A stretch of DNA of 64,000 nt from positions 1 through 64,000 of the forward strand of contig CANIAL010000011.1 in NCBI GenBank assembly GCA_947465395.1, in the 5' to 3' direction. Made by a program: the position numbers and the translations under genes. Shown here piece after piece: positions 1 through 7,318 of the stretch; within the stretch, counting starts at the first letter, position 1; every line of letters begins with the position of its first letter. The DNA comes from Alphaproteobacteria bacterium (GTDB taxonomy: Bacteria > Pseudomonadota > Alphaproteobacteria > Micropepsales > Micropepsaceae). Below the pieces are notes generated by a model. The model worked only from the letters and a program-made list of their open reading frames with translations, had not been told where the DNA came from and did not search any database.

Positions 1-62
1 CGCCGGATGTCCTTCACCACCTGCACTACAGGCTTCTTGGCGCTCAAGGGTTTTGGTCTCAT
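1..62 (-). CDS. IS3-family transposase OrfA, N-terminal fragment (runs off window)
   Basis: Reading leftwards from ATG at 62, the frame is open to the window edge. It encodes about 20 residues that start MRPKPLSAKK and continue VVKDIRR. This matches the N-terminus I know for OrfA of IS3-family elements, in which a helix-turn-helix domain follows directly. A GGA ribosome-binding core lies a few bases upstream. The rest of the element, including the OrfB DDE transposase, must lie to the left of the window. The call rests on a short stretch, so the family is likely but the subgroup is not determined. Confidence 0.6.
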   Translation of the reverse strand, partial: MRPKPLSAKKPVVQVVKDIR

Positions 63-165
63 CTTCGTTCCTTCGTCACTACGACGAGACCAAAACCCTC
101 CTTAAGTCACAACCTCAAATCTGGGCCACAGGCGCTGACGGCGGACATTACTTCTCTTAACCGCT
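1..165 (-). mobile_element. Left end of an IS3-type insertion sequence inside an integrase gene
   Basis: An IS3-like OrfA start (1-62) lies directly next to a P4 integrase reading frame that loses family resemblance at about 160. The element's end is therefore somewhere between about 63 and 165; I could not recognise the terminal inverted repeat. A 15-base motif, GGGTTTTGGTCTC with flanks, occurs around 46-60 and again inverted at 86-100. It overlaps the OrfA start and could form a hairpin over the ribosome-binding site, as often limits translation of transposases. Boundaries are approximate. Confidence 0.45.
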
Positions 166-787
166 TAGGTGCCGGCAACAAGTTCGACAAATGGCCTCGC
201 CAGCGAGCAGGATTCTCGCCTTCGCGGTAGCCTCGGGTTTTGGCCCAATCCAATATTTGTTCGATCCGGCCACGGAGTCGACTAGCAGTAACCGACTTTG
301 CCTGCCATATCGGCTGAAGTACCTTTAGAATGAGCGAAGCATCAACTGCTTGGACCGGCAATTTGCCAATTAGCGGCGATGCATAAGCTTGGATTGGCCC
401 GGGCCATTGTTCGGTATGCTTCTCGTTTCTCCAGGCAACTTTATGGGCCTCAAGATAGCCCGCTGCGCATTGATCGAATTAGACAGTTCTCGCGGCTAGT
501 AGGCGGGCATTTTCGCCCTCCTTACGACGGGCCTCTATAGGGTCAATGCCCGCAATAAGCATGCGGCGGCAGACAAGGGCTTTTTCCCGCGCTTCAGCGA
601 GGGTGATCTCTGGATAGGGGCCAAGACCCATATCTCGCATTCGCTCTCTCAACATGAAGCGATATACCCAGCATCTCCTACCGGTGGCGCTTACTTGCAG
701 ATATAGCCCGCCGCCGTCACAATAACGGCCCTTTTGATTGAGGCGTGACACTCCGAGCGCCGTCAGTCGTGATGTATTTCTAGACAT
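107..787 (-). pseudogene. P4-type tyrosine integrase, disrupted (in-frame stop and IS insertion)
   Basis: From ATG at 787 the first 102 residues form the DUF4102-type N-terminal arm domain (motifs DGGGLYLQV, WVYRF, MGLGPYPEITLAEAR). The frame hits TAA at 479-481 and then continues in the same frame with typical integrase sequence (FDQCAAGYLEAHK, NEKHTEQW, then the SAM-like core-binding domain with RGRIEQILDWAK and ENPARWRGHL). Similarity stops after LLPA near 160, where the neighbouring IS3-type element begins. The catalytic domain with the R-H-R-Y residues is missing here. Without the single stop codon the two parts would be one protein. Such integrases insert genomic islands at tRNA genes; this one must be inactive. 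Confidence 0.85.
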
Positions 788-1017
788 TGCATCCCTAAAT
801 CATCCCCCAATTAAGCGCCGGATACAGGTGGACAAGCTCAATCAAGGTGGGACAATGTTAGGGTAGAGGGCCTAGTGTACAAAGGCCGTGTACAGATGAT
901 TTGGACGCCTATGGATCATGCTGGAAATTAAATTTATTGCCTCTCTGTCCGCCACCTTTATATTTTTGTTGTCGAATCCCTGATTCTTTCAAGAGTTGGG
1001 CGCGGTGGCGGCAAAAC

Positions 1018-1431
1018 ATGCGGGACGGTATCGTGAATAAAAACTGGATGAGCGTTGTTGCGCCGGGCATTGCTTTGACCATCGCTTGCACTTCGATGGC
1101 TTCAGCCCAATCTTCGGCCCTGCTTGAATTCGGCGCCGGTCGGCCCGTGCCGCCCGGCAACGTTACAGGAGGCAAAAATATTTATCATGCCGTTTGCTTT
1201 GCCTGTCATTCCCATGACCTGAGTGGCGGCGCCGCACCGCCGCTTACGGGCCCTTCCTTCTACAAAAACTGGCAGGGCAAGAGCGCTGATGCACTTTTTG
1301 CCGTCATTTTCAGCACGATGCCGAAAGGCGATGCCATCTTGTCCCAGCCGATGGCACACGATCTGGTCGCATATATTGTTGCCTACTCCAACAGGCCCGA
1401 GGGCTTCGACTCCGGAAAGGCGCCCCGATGA
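1018..1431 (+). CDS. Small secreted class I cytochrome c
   Basis: 137 residues from ATG 1018; an upstream TTG at 901 would add 39 residues that do not look like a signal peptide. Residues about 11-31 form an N-terminal signal segment ending in SASAQ-like sequence (MASAQ). One heme-binding CxxCH motif is present at 60-64 (CFACH), followed by a Gly-rich PPLTGPSF stretch. A distal Met ligand is likely at 101 (STMPKGD). The fold and length fit periplasmic monoheme cytochrome c, probably an electron carrier for a dehydrogenase. Its stop overlaps the start of the NIPSNAP gene (ATGA), so the two are probably co-transcribed and co-translated. Confidence 0.75.
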   Translation: MRDGIVNKNWMSVVAPGIALTIACTSMASAQSSALLEFGAGRPVPPGNVTGGKNIYHAVCFACHSHDLSGGAAPPLTGPSFYKNWQGKSADALFAVIFSTMPKGDAILSQPMAHDLVAYIVAYSNRPEGFDSGKAPR

Positions 1432-1757
1432 GCATGACGTGTTTCATCCGCTATCAGATTGATCCATTCCAGAAAGACGCCTTTGCGACCTATGCGAAGA
1501 ATTGGGGCAGCATCATTCCGCGCTGCGGCGGACACCTTGTCGGCTATTTCCTGCCTGCCGAAGGAACGAATGACGTGGCCTGGGGCCTTATCAAGTTTGA
1601 AAACCTGGCAGCTTATGAGGCCTACCGCACCCGCCTGAAGGCCGATCCGGAAGCGCGCAATAATTTTGATTTCGCCCAGGGCAAGCGCCTGATACTTCGT
1701 GAGGAAAGGACCTTTGTGGAAACTGTCGAGGGCACGTTCGGCATTCCAGCCCAATAA
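1428..1757 (+). CDS. NIPSNAP-family protein
   Basis: 109 residues with a ferredoxin-like alpha/beta barrel pattern: [24 protein letters not shown] at the start, then [22 protein letters not shown] and [14 protein letters not shown]. This matches the NIPSNAP domain (dimeric alpha-beta barrel), a family of uncertain biochemical role. It starts within the last codons of the cytochrome c gene, with a 4-base ATGA overlap. No signal peptide is seen, so it is cytoplasmic. Confidence 0.75.
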   Translation: MSMTCFIRYQIDPFQKDAFATYAKNWGSIIPRCGGHLVGYFLPAEGTNDVAWGLIKFENLAAYEAYRTRLKADPEARNNFDFAQGKRLILREERTFVETVEGTFGIPAQ

Positions 1758-1905
1758 CGGCATCTAGCGACCGTCTCGCGGTATCTATTCCCTCTCCCAT
1801 AAGATAGCTTCTCTGCGTCGCTGGCCTTGCTGGCGCTTGAGAGACATAAGGGGCAGCATCGGAACGCTGTCCGCACTCCCGACGATTTCCAGGAGTGCGC
1901 CCCAA

Positions 1906-2106
1906 ATGCTGACCCGCTTGCCCACCGCGCTGGAACTGTCGGTCAGAGAATTCGCAGCTCTGCGCGATATCACCATCCGCAGCTTCGCGCCCATTAGCCA
2001 GTTCGCGGCGCCGGACCGGGAGCGTTTGTTGCAACTGGGCCTGGTCCAGCGCGGCATGGGGGGACTGATGCCGACACCCGCCGGGCGGATGGCGGCGCGA
2101 CTTTAA
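1906..2106 (+). CDS. Small winged-helix-like protein of unknown function
   Basis: 66 residues from ATG 1906, chosen because AGGAG stands at 1891-1895 with a 10-base gap. An upstream ATG at 1837 in the same frame would add 23 residues but has no such site. The sequence has an N-terminal helix (LELSVREFAALRDI) and a C-terminal stretch, RLLQLGLVQRGMGGLMPTPAGRMAA. That stretch resembles the recognition helix and wing of MarR/PadR-like DNA-binding domains, where 'LTPAGR' is common. It may be a mini-regulator. The family is not recognised with certainty. A bidirectional terminator follows. Confidence 0.5.
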   Translation: MLTRLPTALELSVREFAALRDITIRSFAPISQFAAPDRERLLQLGLVQRGMGGLMPTPAGRMAARL

Positions 2107-2144
2107 ACCTTATTCCCGCCGCATGGACAAACGTGTGGCGCCAT

Positions 2145-2184
2145 AAAAAACGCCCCTCCGCGGATTTACGAAGGGGCGCTTTGT
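2145..2184. terminator. Bidirectional rho-independent terminator
   Basis: CGCCCCT (2151-2157) pairs with AGGGGCG (2172-2178) around a 14-base loop. Six A residues lie on the left flank and a CTTTG run on the right. It sits between the convergent small winged-helix gene and the class V aminotransferase. The A6 flank becomes a U tract on the minus strand, so it should be strongest for the aminotransferase. Confidence 0.7.
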
Positions 2185-2199
2185 TCGAGTCATCCGATT

Positions 2200-3417
2200 T
2201 TAGGAGACCATCACCGCCAGCCGGTCCATTTCTTCCGCCGTGTTGTACACATGGGGCGAAATGCGCAAATGCGGCTTGTCGTTAACGCGCGTACCGGAAC
2301 AGGCGAGCTGCTTGGTCTGGTAAAGCGTGGCGCGGCTCTCCGGGAGGCCCTTGATCTCGGCCGCAACGCAGGGACCCCACAGCGCCGGATCGCCCGACCC
2401 AATCACCTTGATGCCCTTGGCGCCCAGCGCCTTGCGCACTGCGGCAGCATTGGCCCGCGCCGTCGCTTCGATCACATCTTCGGTAATCGCATCGCGCTCG
2501 TCCAAGGCCGCCAGCATGCCAGGCAGCATGGCGTCCGGGCGCTGGCCGACAAATTCGAACAGTTGCCCGTTCACATCGGTGTTGGGGCCGGCGTGGTAGT
2601 AATCCACGCTCATGATCAGCGGGTCCAGTTCAGCGATACGTTCCGGGCGCACATAAAGAATACCGCCGCCCAGTGGGCACATCATCCATTTGTGGGTGCT
2701 GGCGGCCATGGAATCGCAACCGATCGCCGCCACATCAATCTTCTTCCAGCCGCAGGTCTGGGCTGCGTCCAGGTGGAACCAGATATTGCGGCTGCGAGCG
2801 AAGCGGCCGATCTCGTTCACCGGCGCAATCAGGCCAGCAATGTTGGTCATGTGCGACAGCGCGATCACTTTTGTCTTGGGCGTGGCCAGCGAAATATAGC
2901 TGTCCAGCACTTCCTGTGCCGTCTTGGGCTCAGCTGGAACATCAGCGATCTTGACCACGATGCCTTCGCGCATGGCGCGGCGCTTCCACATGTTGGTGTT
3001 GGAGGGATGATTCTCGCGCCCGATGATCACTTCATCGCCCGCCTTCAACTGCACGCCGCGGGAAATGACGCCGCTGCCTTCGCTGCAGTTGCGGGTCAGC
3101 GCCACGGCGTTCGGCACCGTGTTCAACTGTTTGGCCAGCCGGGCATGGATGGTCACCACCATGGGATTGTATTTCTGGCGATATTCCTGGGACGGGTTCG
3201 CCTGCAGCGCGGCGGACTCAGCCTTTTCTGCAGCAATGGCGGTCTGGAAGGTGGGGCAGAGATTGGCGGCGTTGGCATAGAGAAGGCCAGGCGCCAGCGC
3301 CAGGCGGGAACGGATATCAGCCTTGCCCATCTGGGCCATGGCGGGCTGGATGCTGCCGGCCACTGCGGCAAGTCCCGCCGCGGTCTGCATAAGATGACGC
3401 CTGGAAATATCGCTCAT
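2200..3417 (-). CDS. Tat-exported class V aminotransferase (isopenicillin N epimerase-like)
   Basis: 405 residues from ATG 3417, chosen because AGGGGGA precedes it and because it opens with a twin-arginine signal (SRRHLMQTAAGLAAVAG, ending PAMAQ). The remainder is a fold-type I PLP enzyme of the class V / CsdA family: LTRNCSEGSG near the phosphate site, HLDAAQTCGW with the Asp that contacts the PLP nitrogen, and the Schiff-base Lys at about 243 in STHKWM. Isopenicillin N epimerase-like proteins are the closest group I recognise. Export of a folded PLP enzyme by Tat is unusual but known for this group. The substrate is unknown. Confidence 0.8.
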   Translation of the reverse strand: MSDISRRHLMQTAAGLAAVAGSIQPAMAQMGKADIRSRLALAPGLLYANAANLCPTFQTAIAAEKAESAALQANPSQEYRQKYNPMVVTIHARLAKQLNTVPNAVALTRNCSEGSGVISRGVQLKAGDEVIIGRENHPSNTNMWKRRAMREGIVVKIADVPAEPKTAQEVLDSYISLATPKTKVIALSHMTNIAGLIAPVNEIGRFARSRNIWFHLDAAQTCGWKKIDVAAIGCDSMAASTHKWMMCPLGGGILYVRPERIAELDPLIMSVDYYHAGPNTDVNGQLFEFVGQRPDAMLPGMLAALDERDAITEDVIEATARANAAAVRKALGAKGIKVIGSGDPALWGPCVAAEIKGLPESRATLYQTKQLACSGTRVNDKPHLRISPHVYNTAEEMDRLAVMVS

Positions 3418-3651
3418 GCTGTTTCCCCCTGGGTTTTGAAATGTCCCCGTATCAAGCGGCCTATGCCGCGCCCCTGATGCTATCGCGGATAAGGAGACAT
3501 GCCTAGGGTCCGGTAAAAGCCTGCGCCCGCTGCATTTTTGATTTGGCCGCGCCACGCCAATTGCACGATAAGGCCATAATTGGGAACCGATCCCCTCGGC
3601 ACCAACGCAGGGCCAAGACGTTTTCAATACAGAACAACAAGGAGAACCCAA

Positions 3652-3984
3652 ATGAAAACGCGTTTCCTGATTCCCGCATTGGCCGCGATAACCGCCTTCG
3701 CGGCGCCTGCCATGGCCCAAGGCATCTACAGTGTTGACCGTGACGGCACCGTGGCGGTGACCGGCGGGCAACTGACCGATGCGCCGTCCATGCGGGCCAA
3801 CACCACCATCGGCGACAGCTTCCTGCGGCCCAAGGGAACGGAAGTGCGCGTGGCGTCGGAACCAGACAGGTCCTATATCACGCACCGCGACTATACGCTG
3901 ATGGATCCGGCCACGCGCCGCTATCGCGAAGGATTCCGCGATGGTTATCACCGCGGTGCCAGCGATTCTTTTTATGGCCGCTAA
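3652..3984 (+). CDS. Small secreted protein of unknown function
   Basis: 110 residues from ATG 3652 with AAGGAG just upstream. Residues 1-22 form a clear signal peptide ending AMAQG. The mature part is polar, with TVAVTGGQL and a C-terminal Arg/Tyr-rich stretch (YREGFRDGYHRGA). I do not recognise a family. It is divergent from the aminotransferase and stands alone, with its own terminator behind it. It is probably periplasmic. Confidence 0.65.
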   Translation: MKTRFLIPALAAITAFAAPAMAQGIYSVDRDGTVAVTGGQLTDAPSMRANTTIGDSFLRPKGTEVRVASEPDRSYITHRDYTLMDPATRRYREGFRDGYHRGASDSFYGR

Positions 3985-4000
3985 CATCTGACCAAGAAAC

Positions 4001-4026
4001 GGGGAGGCTCCGGTCTCCCCTTTTTT
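4001..4026 (+). terminator. Rho-independent terminator
   Basis: GGGGAG (4001-4006) pairs with CTCCCC (4015-4020), with an 8-base loop and a directly following T6 run. It ends the small secreted protein gene and faces the convergent dehydrogenase gene. Confidence 0.85.
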
Positions 4027-4039
4027 ATGAACGGGAGCT

Positions 4040-4981
4040 TCAATACCCGCGCTTCACATCCACCACGTGCGGCAAGGGTTGGCCCACCTCCGCACGCCTG
4101 ACGCATTCGCCAATAAACTTTAATGCTGCCTTGGTGTCGGTAAGGGCGGCGATGTGTGGAGTGGCCGTAACGTCGGGATGGGTCCAGAGCGGGCTGGTCG
4201 CCGGCAGGGGCTCAGCCTGGAAAACATCCAGCACAGCACCCGACAAATGACCGCTGTTCAGAGCAGCGATCAGATCCGCTTCCACCAAATGCCCGCCGCG
4301 CGCCACATTGATCACGAACGCGCCCTTCGGCAGTTTTGCGAAAAGCGCCGCATTAAGAATGCCGCGCGTCTTCTCCGTCAATGGCAACACGCAGATGCAA
4401 TAATCGGCCTGACCCAGAAACGCATCCAGCTCGCTGGCGCCTGCATAGCTTTTCACGCCGGGAATGGTTTTGCGCGTCTTGCTCCAGCCGGAAATCTGGA
4501 AATCAAACGGCATCAGGCTATGGGCGATGGCCGTACCAATGTCGCCCAATCCCAAAATACCGATACGCGTCTCGCGGGAGGCACGCAGCAGCATGCGCTG
4601 GTGCCAGGCGCTTTCATGCTGGGCGGCGTCGAAGAACCGCTGGCCGCGATGGGCAATCAGGACATGCATCACCACATATTGCGCCATCTCATGGATCAGG
4701 GTCTGGTCCACAAAGCGCACCAGCGGCACGTCTCGCGGAAAATCCGGATCGCGCAGGAAACCGTCCACACCGGCACCCAATGAAAATATGGCGCGCAGGT
4801 TGGGCAGAGTATTCAGAAAGCCCGGCGGCGGACGAAAGCCGGAGAAATAGAAAATCTCCTCCGACTTGTAGGGATCTCGCCCATCCAGCACCGCTTCAAA
4901 ACCGAAAGCGGCGAAGCGCGCCTGCGGGATAGTGCCCCAGCCCGGCGGCAGCATGCCCGTGAAAAGAACTTTCGGCATCAT
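4040..4981 (-). CDS. D-2-hydroxyacid dehydrogenase, glyoxylate/hydroxypyruvate reductase A-like
   Basis: 313 residues; the start is ATGATG at 4981/4978. The Rossmann motif GLGDIG lies at 144-149. The catalytic triad of the family is visible: Arg228 in NVARGG, Glu257 in QAEPLP and His276 in TPHIAA. The short length and the motif order fit the GhrA type rather than formate or phosphoglycerate dehydrogenases. It should reduce glyoxylate, hydroxypyruvate or similar 2-oxoacids with NAD(P)H in the cytoplasm. It is divergent from the MFS transporter gene. Confidence 0.85.
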   Translation of the reverse strand: MMPKVLFTGMLPPGWGTIPQARFAAFGFEAVLDGRDPYKSEEIFYFSGFRPPPGFLNTLPNLRAIFSLGAGVDGFLRDPDFPRDVPLVRFVDQTLIHEMAQYVVMHVLIAHRGQRFFDAAQHESAWHQRMLLRASRETRIGILGLGDIGTAIAHSLMPFDFQISGWSKTRKTIPGVKSYAGASELDAFLGQADYCICVLPLTEKTRGILNAALFAKLPKGAFVINVARGGHLVEADLIAALNSGHLSGAVLDVFQAEPLPATSPLWTHPDVTATPHIAALTDTKAALKFIGECVRRAEVGQPLPHVVDVKRGY

Positions 4982-5069
4982 GTGGTCACGCTAACCCATG
5001 CTTGAAAGCGCCGCCAGCACCTCTGGACTTTCGCGCGCTTTGGCCTGACTGTTCGCATCAGGGGGCCGT

Positions 5070-6278
5070 ATGGATCAGCATCGGGGAGAATTGCGCGTCG
5101 CCATCTTGTGCGCCGCTGTGCTGGTGTTGGAAGGTTATGATTTGGGCGCCATGGCCTTCACGGTGCCTGCGCTGTCCGATGCCTGGCACATGAAGCCCGC
5201 CTCCTTCACCGCCGCCCTGGCCGCGGGCAATGTCGGCCTGTTCCTGGGATCGTTGTTCTGCGGCTGGCTGGGTGACCGTATTGGCCGCAAGCCCGTCCTG
5301 ATGGGTTGTGTCGTCCTGTTCGGCATCATGTCGCTGGCGACCATTTTGGCGGATACTGTGAACATGCTGGTGCTGTTCCGTTTCTTCACCGGGCTTGGCA
5401 TTGGCGGCGGCATTCCAACGTCCATCGCATTGTTGTCGGATTTTTCGCCTGCCAAGCGGCAGGGCGGCATGGTGATGGCCATGACCTGCGGCGTGCCCGC
5501 CGGCAACGTGCTGGGCGGCGTGGTGGCTGCGCGGCTGCTGGCGCCCTATGGCTGGCAGGGCGTTTTCGTGGTGGGCGGGTTGTTGCCGCTGCTGCTGTTG
5601 CCGGTGCTGGCGTTGTTTCTGCCGGAATCGGTCGCCCTGCGCACCCGCGCCATCAACGTTGGCAAGAATGCCGTCGCGCAGTTGTTCACTCCGGGCCTTG
5701 CGCGCATCACGCTGCTGCTGTGGCTGATCAATTTTCTCAGCCTTCTCACCATCTATTTCATCAATTCCTGGCTGCCGTCGTTGCTGCACGACTTGGGCAT
5801 CGCCACCGCCACCGCCATCCTGGCCGCCGTAATGTTCCAGGTGGGCAGCATCGTGGGCGGGCTGGGCACCGGCGTGCTGGTCAACCGCTTTGGCACCGAG
5901 CGCGTGGTGGCCTGCATGCTGGTCATGGGTGGGTGCTGGCTGTTGCTGCTGGGACTTACCCAAGTTTCCGTCACCTTGCTGGCGGCTTTCATTTTCGGGG
6001 CTGGCCTGGGCGTATCGGCGGCGCAGCTTGGTATCAATGCCCTGCCCGGCGCGATCTATCCGCCCCCCATTCGCAACACCGGCACGGGCTGGGCGCTGGG
6101 CGTGGGACGGCTTGGCAATATCGGCGGGCCGCTATTGGGCGGCTATTTCCTGGCGCAGCATTGGGCGCCGCGCCACATGTTCCTGGCCATCGCGGCGCCG
6201 GCCTTCCTGCTGGCCGTGATGCTGCTGGTTCTGCGCCGCGCCCGGCAGATCTCTGATGTTGGAGCCGTCAAAGCCTGA
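5070..6278 (+). CDS. MFS transporter, aromatic acid:H+ symporter (AAHS)-like
   Basis: 402 residues with about 12 hydrophobic segments. The first helix carries GYDLGAM, the Asp-containing motif typical of the aromatic acid:H+ symporter family. The loop between helices 2 and 3 has GWLGDRIGRKPVL, the MFS signature. GNVLGG and the C-terminal GTGWALGVGRLGNIGGPLLGG are also AAHS-like. Its 3' end overlaps by 11 bases with the convergent decarboxylase-like gene, a family often linked to aromatic acids. Import of an aromatic carboxylate is therefore plausible, but the substrate is inferred. Confidence 0.8.
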   Translation: MDQHRGELRVAILCAAVLVLEGYDLGAMAFTVPALSDAWHMKPASFTAALAAGNVGLFLGSLFCGWLGDRIGRKPVLMGCVVLFGIMSLATILADTVNMLVLFRFFTGLGIGGGIPTSIALLSDFSPAKRQGGMVMAMTCGVPAGNVLGGVVAARLLAPYGWQGVFVVGGLLPLLLLPVLALFLPESVALRTRAINVGKNAVAQLFTPGLARITLLLWLINFLSLLTIYFINSWLPSLLHDLGIATATAILAAVMFQVGSIVGGLGTGVLVNRFGTERVVACMLVMGGCWLLLLGLTQVSVTLLAAFIFGAGLGVSAAQLGINALPGAIYPPPIRNTGTGWALGVGRLGNIGGPLLGGYFLAQHWAPRHMFLAIAAPAFLLAVMLLVLRRARQISDVGAVKA

Positions 6279-7311
6279 AGATGCGTTCCGCATTGGTCTG
6301 GTAGAACTTCTTCTTGTCTTCCAGAGGAATGTCCATCTCGTCCGTCACCACCACTTCGTTGGCGTCGAACTGATAGGGATAGTCCATCGCATACATCACA
6401 CGGTCTATGCCGATCACCTGCTGGCAGAACTGGATTACCGGCGCCCAGGCCATCCCACTGGAGGTGACGGGGATATTTCCCTTGATGTATTCGCTCACCT
6501 TTCGCTGCAGTTTGGGCATGTGCGGGAAACGATTGTTGATGGCGTAATTTTTCTGAAACAGGTCAAAGCGGCACAGCCAAAAAGGCAGCCCTTCGCCCCC
6601 ATGGCCTGCGATCACCTGTAATTTTGGGAAACGGTCGAAAACGCCGCTCATGATCATGCGCAGCAGATGCACGCTGGTTTCCACCGCAAAACCATAAAAA
6701 GCGCCTTCCAGGCCCTTTTCGATCATGGGGCCGATCATGCGGCGCGGCGCCGTGGCCGGATGCAAATAGATGGGCACGTTCAGCGATTCCGCCGCCGCCA
6801 GGATGTCGTAGAATTTCGGATCGTCAAGATACTCGCCATTGGTGTTGGAATTGATGATGACACCCTTCAATCCCAGTTTCGTCACTGCGCGCTCCAGCTC
6901 TTTCGCGGCGCCCGCAGGATTTTGCGGTGCGATGCAGCCAAGGGCAGAAAACCGGTCGGGATTCTTGTGTACAGCTTCGGATAATTGATCGTTGAAGCTG
7001 ATGGCCAGCGCCGTTCCTTCAACCGAATTGAAAATCTGTACGCCGGGGCTGGTCAGCGACACGATCTGGCGGTCAATGCCGGTGGCGTCCATGTCGGCGA
7101 TGCGGCCAGCGCCCAGATTGTGGAAACGTTCGGCCAGAACCTTCATGCGGTCGGCATTGCCCAAAAAATATCCCCATTGCGACAGGAAGCCAGGATCATC
7201 GGTGCCCTTCTCATCCAGCAGCTTGCGGTACAGCCGCAACATCTCTGCCGGGGCATAGGCCTCTTCCGTGGCAATGCGCAGGTAACCGGGATTTTTCCTG
7301 ATCTCTGTCAT
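6268..7311 (-). CDS. Amidohydrolase-2 family (ACMSD / gamma-resorcylate decarboxylase-like)
   Basis: 347 residues from ATG 7311 with AGGGAC upstream. The metal and catalytic positions of hydroxybenzoate decarboxylases can be seen: Glu16-x-Ala18 (ATEEAYA, the E-x-A variant seen in 2,6-dihydroxybenzoate decarboxylase), His184 in YLHPATAP, a GHGGEG stretch and Asp310 in MDYPYQ. Family members perform non-oxidative decarboxylation, or hydrolysis, of aromatic and related acids in the cytoplasm. It starts 7 bases after the YtcJ-like gene ends, forming a two-gene operon, and faces the AAHS transporter. The exact substrate is unknown. Confidence 0.8.
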   Translation of the reverse strand: MTEIRKNPGYLRIATEEAYAPAEMLRLYRKLLDEKGTDDPGFLSQWGYFLGNADRMKVLAERFHNLGAGRIADMDATGIDRQIVSLTSPGVQIFNSVEGTALAISFNDQLSEAVHKNPDRFSALGCIAPQNPAGAAKELERAVTKLGLKGVIINSNTNGEYLDDPKFYDILAAAESLNVPIYLHPATAPRRMIGPMIEKGLEGAFYGFAVETSVHLLRMIMSGVFDRFPKLQVIAGHGGEGLPFWLCRFDLFQKNYAINNRFPHMPKLQRKVSEYIKGNIPVTSSGMAWAPVIQFCQQVIGIDRVMYAMDYPYQFDANEVVVTDEMDIPLEDKKKFYQTNAERIFRL

Positions 7312-7318
7312 GGCGTCC

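Noticed and set aside
935..953. Sequence TCTCTGTCCGCCA resembling the 3' end of a tRNA-Ser, possibly an attachment site of the integrase
   Set aside because: Only about a dozen bases match and the orientation points away from the integrase gene, so it is too weak to list as an att site. It remains worth comparing with the true island ends.
901..1017. TTG-initiated N-terminal extension of the cytochrome c
   Set aside because: The 39 extra residues are Cys- and Trp-rich, precede the real signal peptide and have no ribosome-binding site.
2200..3987. 595-residue version of the class V aminotransferase
   Set aside because: The extension runs through the divergent promoter and through the secreted protein gene. 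The ATG at 3417 has a ribosome site and a proper Tat signal.
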